Source: Chitinophagaceae bacterium (GTDB lineage Bacteria > Bacteroidota > Bacteroidia > Chitinophagales > Chitinophagaceae). From it: a stretch of DNA of 64,000 bases. Positions 34,470 through 40,995 of this stretch are shown piece after piece; positions within the stretch are counted from its first letter, which is position 1, and each line of letters begins with the position of its first letter. The DNA lies in contig JAEUVS010000104.1 in the NCBI GenBank assembly GCA_016786745.1, forward strand, positions 1 through 64,000, in the 5' to 3' direction. Both the position numbers and the translations under genes were made by a program. A model generated the notes under the pieces. That model worked only from the letters and a program-made list of their open reading frames with translations. It made no database searches and was not told the origin of the DNA.

Positions 34470-35222
34470 TCAGAACGTTATAGTTAATCCACCATCTACC
34501 GTAATTACCTGCCCCGTTATATAAGATGCATCGTTGCCTGCGAGAAAAAACGCAACTCCGGCTATTTCTTCTGCTGTGGCGGCTCTTTTAAGTGGCAAAT
34601 GGTGCGCGTCAATATAATTTTCTTTGAACCATTTTCCATGCAGTTCGTTTTGCCCATCAACCACCGCCATAGGCGTATCAACAAAGCCAGGCGCGATCGC
34701 ATTAACAAGAATGTTACGGGGAGCGAGTTCAACGGCCATGGCCCTGCAAAATTGATTGATAGCCGCTTTTGCCATTGAGTACGCGCTTGCCGACGCTTCC
34801 GCTCTTGTACCATGTATCGAGGTAACGTGAATTAACCGGCCGTTCTGCTGCATGAATTTTACAGCGAGTTTGGACGTCAATACACATCCATTTATCATAG
34901 CATCGAATGTTACGCGCCAACGCTCCATGTCCATAGTTAGCGGATCTGTTTTTTCAAAAATGCCCGCACAGCTTACCAGGGCGTCGAGCTTTCCCCATTT
35001 TTCACCAATTAATTTTTCTCCTTTATTTATTGTTTCCTGCCCGGCGTAGCTGCCATTGAAAAAAATGTGATCGCCGGGAGTTAATTCGTTCAGAGCATCG
35101 GCAAGTTTTTCGTGCTGTATATCGTTCAGGCAAACATCATAGCCTTCCTTTGCAAACCGGATGGCGGTTGCTTTTCCGATACCTGAAGCTGCTCCTGTGA
35201 TTAATACTTTCGGCCGGTTCAT
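34470..35222 (-). CDS. Short-chain dehydrogenase/reductase
   Basis: 250 residues with the classical SDR motifs: NAD(P)-binding TGAASGIGK (9-17), CAG (85-87), catalytic Ser135, Tyr148 and Lys152 (YSMAK), and a C-terminal GQVITVDGG. Its start overlaps the mutarotase-like gene by four bases and the dehydratase gene lies 38 bases downstream. In this context it may oxidise a sugar at C1 to the aldonolactone (L-fucose- or galactose-dehydrogenase type), but SDR specificity cannot be read from sequence. Confidence 0.85.
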   Translation of the reverse strand: MNRPKVLITGAASGIGKATAIRFAKEGYDVCLNDIQHEKLADALNELTPGDHIFFNGSYAGQETINKGEKLIGEKWGKLDALVSCAGIFEKTDPLTMDMERWRVTFDAMINGCVLTSKLAVKFMQQNGRLIHVTSIHGTRAEASASAYSMAKAAINQFCRAMAVELAPRNILVNAIAPGFVDTPMAVVDGQNELHGKWFKENYIDAHHLPLKRAATAEEIAGVAFFLAGNDASYITGQVITVDGGLTITF

Positions 35223-36142
35223 TTGTCAATGTAGTTCTTTTTTTCTCCGGCAAAAATTGTTACCGAAGTTTCCAGTGAAGCGCCCCGTTCGAGAAAGGCG
35301 GATTGCTTCAGTGATTGCGCTTCGTTTACGCTGATTGGCATATTTGTGCACGGCTCAAGTATCGCCACATAGTGATCGAAGAAGCCGCCGTATGAGGCAA
35401 AGAGCCATTGGTAGGGAAATATTGAAGGATCATACTTGTAGCTGAAGAAATGCCCCGCTTTATTCTCTAACTGCATTTCGCCGGTTGGAACATCATATAA
35501 ATACATGAAATCCATCGAACCATTCTTCGCGGGAATGACCGACGCGTCTGTGTTTTCGATGTGAGGCCACGCAAACTCCTTCAATTGTTTTTTGAAACGT
35601 GAATATTCAGGGTCGGCTACCTTTGCTTTCTTTGCGGGGGTGACTATTTTATCCTCAGCCATAATATTGAGTGCAGCGTGGAGTTTCCACATGAAATTTA
35701 TTGGCTTGCCGGAATTGTTTTTGATATGATATTGAAGATGTACAGCGGGTGAATTTTCGACTAAGGAAATAGTTTTGCTGTAATATAATCCCGATAGTTT
35801 GAGGGTACCGTATACTTTTATTTTATTGTCTCCTGTTTCGTGGTGCAGGCTGGTAGTCCATAGTTCGCCGTGGTCCGGGTATGCGATGCCATCGATGATT
35901 TCGGGAATATCATTAGGGATAAGTTCATCAATGCCTCCCAGGAAATTAGGATCATATTCTGTGCCGGGTCCATGCCTTTTTAGTTCAAGGTTTTCATTTG
36001 TCCAAAGAAATTCGTGTTTTAACTGCTTGTTGTAGATGCTGAGTATTTTTCCTCCAATGGCTGGAACTACTGATACTTCCAGGTTATCGTTCTCGAGAAT
36101 GAATACTTCTGCATCGTTTATGTGCTGCGCAGCGGGCTTCAA
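35219..36142 (-). CDS. Galactose-mutarotase-like (aldose 1-epimerase fold) protein
   Basis: 307 residues of beta-sandwich type: it opens with ENDNLEVSVVPAIGGKILSIYNK, the first strands of the mutarotase superfamily, and later has GGIDELIPN and PDHGELWTT with the conserved His-Gly-Glu. The annotated start is a TTG; no ATG lies nearby. It probably interconverts sugar anomers or binds sugar for the SDR encoded next. A hairpin (36144-36164) sits two bases upstream of the start codon. Confidence 0.65.
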   Translation of the reverse strand: MKPAAQHINDAEVFILENDNLEVSVVPAIGGKILSIYNKQLKHEFLWTNENLELKRHGPGTEYDPNFLGGIDELIPNDIPEIIDGIAYPDHGELWTTSLHHETGDNKIKVYGTLKLSGLYYSKTISLVENSPAVHLQYHIKNNSGKPINFMWKLHAALNIMAEDKIVTPAKKAKVADPEYSRFKKQLKEFAWPHIENTDASVIPAKNGSMDFMYLYDVPTGEMQLENKAGHFFSYKYDPSIFPYQWLFASYGGFFDHYVAILEPCTNMPISVNEAQSLKQSAFLERGASLETSVTIFAGEKKNYIDK

Positions 36143-36143
36143 G

Positions 36144-36164
36144 TATTGCCGTTTTAGGGCAATA
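36144..36164. repeat. Hairpin between the DsbA-like and mutarotase-like genes
   Basis: TATTGCC-GTTTTAG-GGCAATA has seven paired bases. It is placed between the stop of one minus-strand operon and the TTG start of the next. It lacks a T-run on the minus strand, so it may be a weak transcript end or a translation-control hairpin. Confidence 0.35.
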
Positions 36165-36181
36165 AATATATTCTATTCCTT

Positions 36182-36721
36182 TCAGTAAATTTCCTGGTGC
36201 AACAGCTTTTGTTTAAGGGCCTCGAGTAAACCGCCTTCACTCCATTCACCATTAAACTTTTCACCATTAATGAAGAATGTAGGTGTTCTGTTTACCCCGC
36301 TTCTAAGCCCGCTTTCAAAATCGCTTTCCACTTTGTCGATCAGTTCCTGCAGGTGCATGTCTTGTTTGAACCGATCGGGATCGAGACCGATTTTTTCGGC
36401 GAGCAGAAATATATTTTCTGCATCGAGGTTTCGTTGGTGTTCGAAAATAATGTCGTGCATTTCCCAGAACTTTCCCTGCATGCCAGCTGCTTCCGTTGCC
36501 ACGGCGGCCATAAATGCATGTGGATGGATTTTAGACAATGGGAAATTTCTGAATACAAATTTTATATCACGACCGAATTGTTCAACGATGTCTTTTACAA
36601 TCGGGTAGGCGCGGCCGCAAAAGGGACATTCATAGTCGCCATACTCAACGAGTTCAATTGGTGCGTTTGCATATCGCAATACGTGGTCAAAACTACTTAC
36701 CGAAGGTGTTAGCTGTTTCAT
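36182..36721 (-). CDS. DsbA-family thiol oxidoreductase, cytoplasmic
   Basis: 179 residues with a thioredoxin fold interrupted by a helical insert. The active site is CPFC (about 33-36), with cis-Pro in NRTPTFF and no signal peptide, as in the thioredoxin_4 group found fused to or near NhaA antiporters. It is the last gene of the sigma-54 controlled operon, following a peroxiredoxin, which suggests a job in thiol-disulfide balance under stress. Confidence 0.82.
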   Translation of the reverse strand: MKQLTPSVSSFDHVLRYANAPIELVEYGDYECPFCGRAYPIVKDIVEQFGRDIKFVFRNFPLSKIHPHAFMAAVATEAAGMQGKFWEMHDIIFEHQRNLDAENIFLLAEKIGLDPDRFKQDMHLQELIDKVESDFESGLRSGVNRTPTFFINGEKFNGEWSEGGLLEALKQKLLHQEIY

Positions 36722-36733
36722 GTTATTGGTTCA

Positions 36734-37216
36734 TTAATTAATTTGATTAATTGATTCTACTTTGTCGATTTCTTCCAGCGCGTTAAGTATACCGTCGGCG
36801 CCGGGATTAATACCAACAGGCGACAAATAGCTCCAGCGAATAATGCCATTTTCATCGATCACGTAAAGCGCCCGTTTGCATTCGCCTGTTTTTTCGTTAT
36901 ACACTTCGTACATTTTTGCAACCTTACCCTTTGGTTCGAAATCGGACAGCAGGGGAAAGTGAAAGTGATTATGCTCCATAAAAGCGAGATGGCTCCATTT
37001 ACTGTCAACCGAAATTCCTATCAATTGAGCATTGTGCCTTGCAAAGTATTTTGACATTTCATTATATAGCGTCATCTGGTCGTCGCATACCGGGCTCCAA
37101 TCTGCAGGATAAAATGCCAGGATGACTTTCTTATTTAGCAACTCGCTTAACCTGAGTTTCTGATCGGGAGTCGAGAAAAGTTCAAAATCGGGAGCTAAAG
37201 TGCCTGTTGGTAACAT
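36734..37216 (-). CDS. Peroxiredoxin (AhpC/TSA family)
   Basis: 160 residues. The peroxidatic Cys is in WSPVCDDQMTLYNE (about Cys44), preceded by VILAFYPADWSP, and the conserved Arg lies near residue 120. There is no further cysteine pair except one in TGECKR, possibly the resolving residue. It should reduce peroxides in the cytoplasm. It sits 12 bases before the DsbA-like gene and 20 bases after a hydrolase gene. Confidence 0.85.
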   Translation of the reverse strand: MLPTGTLAPDFELFSTPDQKLRLSELLNKKVILAFYPADWSPVCDDQMTLYNEMSKYFARHNAQLIGISVDSKWSHLAFMEHNHFHFPLLSDFEPKGKVAKMYEVYNEKTGECKRALYVIDENGIIRWSYLSPVGINPGADGILNALEEIDKVESINQIN

Positions 37217-37236
37217 GATGTTCGTTTTCAGGGTGA

Positions 37237-37998
37237 TTAAAGTTTTTCAGCAGCACTGATGATAAATTCGGCTACTTTTTCTGGTTGCGACACCATTGGT
37301 ATATGATCTGAATCCAGTTCGAGCGAAGTGGCCTTGATCAGTTTTGCTTTGAAGCGTTCCAGGTCGGGGTTGATCATTCCGTCTCTCGACGCAATGATGT
37401 ACCATGATTTTTTGGACTTCCAGGCAGGATTGAGAACCTTTTCCTGTGTGGCCGCTGCCGACCAGGTTACCTGTGTTGCGTAGATCACTTTCCTTTCTTC
37501 CGGCGATTCATCCTGCGCGAAATGTTCATCAACCGCTTTTTGCGACAGGGAAAGAAAACCTTCAGGACTCACCTGGAATAGTTGCTCAACGCCTGTTGTA
37601 GGCATAGCAGCATTAACATCAACCACATTTTGTCCTTCTTCCGGAACTAGCGCCGCCACATATACGAGGCCGGCTACTTTTTCATCTTTGCCAGCTTCAG
37701 AAATAACCATTCCGGCGTAGGAGTGTCCAACTAAAAGTACGGATCCATCCATTTGCCCGATTGCGCGTTTTGCTGCGGCAACGTCATCGGCGAATGATGT
37801 AAGCGGATTTTGGGCTGCAATAACGTTCAGGCCTTTGGCCTGGAGTATCGGAATTACTTTTGCCCAGCTTGATCCGTCTGCGAATGCGCCGTGCACCAGA
37901 ACAATGTTTTTTACTCCCTTTGGTGTTTCGACGCGTGCGTCTTTAGATGAAGAAAGCTTTACCGACGGAGAAGCTACTTTTTCAAGTGTGTTGTTCAT
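37237..37998 (-). CDS. Alpha/beta hydrolase
   Basis: 253 residues with the nucleophile elbow GHSYAGM (about 89-95), an oxyanion-type LVHGAFADGSSW near residue 35 and the catalytic His in SDHIPMVSQPEKV near the end. It resembles the small plant-esterase-like group that hydrolyses methyl esters. The substrate is unknown. Its start overlaps the end of the upstream hydrolase gene by 17 bases. No signal peptide. Confidence 0.82.
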   Translation of the reverse strand: MNNTLEKVASPSVKLSSSKDARVETPKGVKNIVLVHGAFADGSSWAKVIPILQAKGLNVIAAQNPLTSFADDVAAAKRAIGQMDGSVLLVGHSYAGMVISEAGKDEKVAGLVYVAALVPEEGQNVVDVNAAMPTTGVEQLFQVSPEGFLSLSQKAVDEHFAQDESPEERKVIYATQVTWSAAATQEKVLNPAWKSKKSWYIIASRDGMINPDLERFKAKLIKATSLELDSDHIPMVSQPEKVAEFIISAAEKL

Positions 37999-39019
37999 AA
38001 ACTTTGTTTTTTATAAATGTTGAATTAGGATTCGCTTTAACGCTAAGCGCATTTTTGATTACTGCGGCAGCCTGAAGCAGGGCAGTTTTCACTGCCGGCG
38101 TGTCGGCGAGCGCATTTAATAAACCATAATCATGGATCAATCCGCCGTAACGGGTAAGGGTTACAGCCACACCTGCCTCATCGAGTTTACGTGCATAGGC
38201 TTCACCCTCATCGCGCAGTACATCGTTTTCTGCTGTTTGCACAAGAGCGGGTGGCAACCCTTTCAATTGTTCCAGGCTCGCCTGTAGCGGAGAAGCATAA
38301 ATTTCGCGACGCTTAGCGGCGTCTGGCAGATAGTTATCCCAAAACCATATCATCATTTTTTTCGAAAGGAATCTTCCTTCTGCCAGGTCGTTGTAAGATG
38401 CGGTGTCGAAATTAGCGTCTGTAACCGGCCATAATAACACCTGCTGTTTTATTGCAGGGCCACTTCTTGCTTTTGCCATCAGGGCGATGGCTGCTGTCAT
38501 GTTTCCGCCCACACTGTTACCTACAACAGCCAGGTTTTTACCGTCAACGCCTATTTCGCTGCCGTTCTCTGCAACCCATTTTGTAACGGCATATACCTGG
38601 TTGATGGCAACGGGATAGCGTACTTCAGGTGAAGGGGTATAATCTGGAAATACCGCAACTGCGCCGCTGGCTACTACAAGGTCGCGCACGAGTCGCCGAT
38701 GGGTTGGATAATCGCCCAAAACCCATCCGCCGCCATGGATAAAGATGAAGACCGGTGCACCGGGTTTTGATCCGGTTGGTTTTGTAATATGAATGTTTAC
38801 TCCCTCGCCATCCTGCATGATCAATTGTTCTGATTCCTCTATTCCGGAATAGTCCACGGGTGTATTTTGCGCTCCGACCAATACCTGCCGCGCATCAGCC
38901 GGGCTAAGTTGTTCGATCGGTTTACCGTTTCCGGAGTTGAGTACTTTCAGAAAGTCTCTAACCTTAATGAATATCCGCGGATCGTTTTCCGCTTTTACTG
39001 GATTGTTTAACTGGTCCAT
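37982..39019 (-). CDS. Alpha/beta hydrolase of the hormone-sensitive lipase type
   Basis: 345 residues with the oxyanion motif HGGGWVLGD (about 94-102), nucleophile elbow GNSVGGN (about 167-173), the Asp in AENDVLRDEG and His in LIHDYG. The family hydrolyses short acyl or aryl esters. It has no signal peptide. The last 17 bases overlap the next hydrolase gene, so the two hydrolases are translationally coupled. Confidence 0.85.
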   Translation of the reverse strand: MDQLNNPVKAENDPRIFIKVRDFLKVLNSGNGKPIEQLSPADARQVLVGAQNTPVDYSGIEESEQLIMQDGEGVNIHITKPTGSKPGAPVFIFIHGGGWVLGDYPTHRRLVRDLVVASGAVAVFPDYTPSPEVRYPVAINQVYAVTKWVAENGSEIGVDGKNLAVVGNSVGGNMTAAIALMAKARSGPAIKQQVLLWPVTDANFDTASYNDLAEGRFLSKKMMIWFWDNYLPDAAKRREIYASPLQASLEQLKGLPPALVQTAENDVLRDEGEAYARKLDEAGVAVTLTRYGGLIHDYGLLNALADTPAVKTALLQAAAVIKNALSVKANPNSTFIKNKVYEQHT

Positions 39020-39062
39020 AAAAAAGTTTTTTTTGATTTGACCTCATTTTGAGAGATAGGTT

Positions 39063-39380
39063 TTATTCGACGTAGATCGAGTTGTGTGAGTGAAGCTTGC
39101 GCGCCATGTCGAAACTAAGGTTTGCCGAATATGCGCCGTATGCATCCACCAGTGTACCCTTTACCCCGGTGTTTGATGTAATGGCATAGACAATTGAATT
39201 GTCGTCGGGGTTAGAGTCGCCTTCGAAACGGTAAGTTTCATCCACTGTAAATTCTTCCGGGTTCAGGCGGATATCCAGGTCGCCACAGTAGAGGCATATT
39301 TGCAGTGATTCAAATTCCGCTGTATAGCCTCTCTGTTTGAGGTCGTTTAGCGCCTCAACGAGGGATTCGTAATTTTTCAT
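39063..39380 (-). CDS. Small conserved Bacteroidota protein, tandem paralogue A
   Basis: 105 residues, paralogous to the next gene upstream: both share LNDLKxRGY, CLYCxDLD, FxVDExxRFE, YAIT and GxLVDA. The family is often labelled phosphoribosylpyrophosphate synthetase in databases, but it is far too short and lacks PRPP-binding motifs, so I do not use that name. The conserved C-x2-C in LYCGD may hold a metal or act in redox. It lies within the sigma-54 operon. Confidence 0.7.
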   Translation of the reverse strand: MKNYESLVEALNDLKQRGYTAEFESLQICLYCGDLDIRLNPEEFTVDETYRFEGDSNPDDNSIVYAITSNTGVKGTLVDAYGAYSANLSFDMARKLHSHNSIYVE

Positions 39381-39403
39381 AATTTTTTATTTTTTTATTG
39401 TGA

Positions 39404-39709
39404 TTAAATCACTTCATTAAGAACAGGGTCTGATTCTAATTTTCGCAACATTTCCAAACTGATATTGTCTTCATACACGAAACACGCATCTACGAGGTAA
39501 CCTTTGGCGCCATCTATTGTAGTGATCGCATAAATAGTTCTGTCCCCATCAGGAATGATGTCTTCGAAACGATGATATTCATCAACCATAAAGCTGTCGG
39601 GTGCAACCCACCAATCCAGGTCAAAACAATACAGACAAGTGGCCTCTCTCCTGAATCGAAGCTGGTATCCTCGTTCCTTCAGGTCGTTGAGTGTTTTAGT
39701 GATTATCAT
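39404..39709 (-). CDS. Small conserved Bacteroidota protein, tandem paralogue B
   Basis: 101 residues. It shares the plan of its downstream neighbour: N-terminal TLNDLKERGYQ, CLYCFDLDW (about 28-36), FMVDEYHRFED and TIYAIT-x3-GAKGYLVDA. The spacing of 23 bases and parallel motifs point to tandem duplication followed by divergence. No biochemical role is known. The tryptophan-rich WW after the CxxC motif is peculiar to this copy. Confidence 0.7.
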   Translation of the reverse strand: MIITKTLNDLKERGYQLRFRREATCLYCFDLDWWVAPDSFMVDEYHRFEDIIPDGDRTIYAITTIDGAKGYLVDACFVYEDNISLEMLRKLESDPVLNEVI

Positions 39710-39746
39710 TTCGGACAGTTTAAATACTTTGAGATTTTTCGAATCG

Positions 39747-39947
39747 TTACAACAAATCTTCTGGACAGCCTACGGCAATGGCTTCCTCGGTGTACATCAA
39801 TGGCTGATCTTCGGTGCGGATCGCATCATCGAGAAATTCACTTCCTTCGGTGATATTGTGCACCGGTTCATGTATTGCTACCAACGTGTGTTCGGCAGGA
39901 TCTGTTTTATGATTTTTTTTGGGGAGATATAACGACAAAAGATTCAT
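39747..39947 (-). CDS. Small hypothetical protein
   Basis: 66 residues, acidic and probably unstructured or a small beta hairpin (HTLVAIHEPVHNITEGSEFLDDAIRTED). No family is recognised. An ATG start and the 37-base spacing to the next gene fit a real small gene of the operon, but coding potential is uncertain. The 120 bases upstream, to the end of the NAD(P)-binding gene, contain no good promoter. Confidence 0.45.
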   Translation of the reverse strand: MNLLSLYLPKKNHKTDPAEHTLVAIHEPVHNITEGSEFLDDAIRTEDQPLMYTEEAIAVGCPEDLL

Positions 39948-40067
39948 GATGTTTTTACATTGAGGATGAATTAATGTTTCCCGGCAATAACTTTCCTGGC
40001 CGACACCGGGAGTGAAATACCGGAAGATGATTTTTAATTAAGAAGTAAGGAAGTGGATTATTCGCCG

Positions 40068-40823
40068 CTACGCGGGCTGCAGTTGATTGCTCAACCATTT
40101 TTCGAAGCTTACAGTACCAGCCTCGAATTGTCCGGCGGGCACCAGCGCAGTGTGATTAACTTCGCCACCGAAATATTCTGGTTTTCCATTTGCCACGACT
40201 TTGCGCGGATCATTTGTATGTTGCAGGTATCTTCCAACGATGTCGTACATTTCGAAACGCTGTGGTCCGGCTATTTCCACGATGTCATTCTTCGGCCAAC
40301 CTACGGCGAAATCAGCTACAAAAGCGGCTACATCATCCGAAGCGATCGGCTGGAACTGAACATCGGAAAGATGTACCACTTCGTTTTCGGTTGCCTTGTT
40401 CGCAATGCCTCCCATAAATTCAAAGAACTGTGTGCTCCTGATAATAGTGTAAGGCACTCCTGATTTCTTAATCAGGTTTTCCTGCTCAATCTTGGCACGC
40501 ATGTAACCGATATTTTGCATCTTGTCGACGCCGACAATTGAAAGCGCCACATGATGTTTTACTCCGGCGCCGATTTCAGCGGCAAGCAAATTATTTCCCG
40601 ATGCCTGGAAAAATTCCAGTACGGCTTTATCTTCGAAAGAAGGAGAGTTCGAAAGGTCGATCACGACGTCTGTGTCTTTCATAGCTTCAGCTAATCCCTC
40701 TCCAGTAATCGTATTGATGCCCGTAGCAGGAGAAGCGGCGATTACCTGGTGGCTGTCATGGCGAAGTTTCGTGACAACTTTTGATCCGATGAGGCCCGAA
40801 CCTCCGATTACAACGATCTTCAT
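40068..40823 (-). CDS. NmrA-like NAD(P)-binding protein
   Basis: 251 residues with the Rossmann motif GGSGLIGSKV (about 7-16) and then an atypical-SDR body; the active-site Tyr-x3-Lys is absent, and the stretch YMRAKIEQENLIKKSGVPYTIIRSTQFFEF is typical of NmrA/azoreductase-like NAD(P)-binding proteins that sense or use redox cofactors. It is the first gene of the operon that runs to 36182 and has a sigma-54-like promoter 40 bases upstream. Confidence 0.8.
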   Translation of the reverse strand: MKIVVIGGSGLIGSKVVTKLRHDSHQVIAASPATGINTITGEGLAEAMKDTDVVIDLSNSPSFEDKAVLEFFQASGNNLLAAEIGAGVKHHVALSIVGVDKMQNIGYMRAKIEQENLIKKSGVPYTIIRSTQFFEFMGGIANKATENEVVHLSDVQFQPIASDDVAAFVADFAVGWPKNDIVEIAGPQRFEMYDIVGRYLQHTNDPRKVVANGKPEYFGGEVNHTALVPAGQFEAGTVSFEKWLSNQLQPA

Positions 40824-40862
40824 AATTTGATTTTTTTATTGGTGATTGTGTGATCGTCTATT

Positions 40863-40880
40863 AGGCGAATAAAATGCCAA
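40863..40880 (-). promoter_or_regulatory. Sigma-54 (-24/-12) promoter of the redox/hydrolase operon
   Basis: The minus strand reads TTGGCATTTTATTCGCC: the invariant GG (40878-40877) and GC (40866-40865) are separated by exactly ten bases, and TGGCA matches the -24 box fully. Two positions differ from the consensus TGGCAC-N5-TTGC. Transcription would start near 40853, about 30 bases before the first gene. Confidence 0.65.
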
Positions 40881-40941
40881 TGAATCAAACTATTGACTTT
40901 CAGGAACATCATTGAAAACGGGGATCCGATTTTTCACTGTA

Positions 40942-40959
40942 TTTCGTGAAATCACGAAA
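40942..40959. promoter_or_regulatory. Palindromic upstream activator site for the sigma-54 promoter
   Basis: TTTCGTGAAATCACGAAA has perfect eight-base arms (TTTCGTGA/TCACGAAA) around AA. It is centred about 97 bp upstream of the predicted start, the usual distance for an enhancer site. A further TTTCGT half-site lies at about 40966-40971 on the minus strand. The activator gene next door is the obvious candidate to bind here. Confidence 0.6.
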
Positions 40960-40995
40960 GTAATTACGAAATAAAGGGAATTAATGAGTGGAATC

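Noticed and set aside
39948..40067. Second sigma-54-like site (CAGGAAAGTTATTGC on the minus strand) before the 66-residue gene
   Set aside because: GG and GC are nine bases apart, not ten, which is not tolerated by sigma-54.
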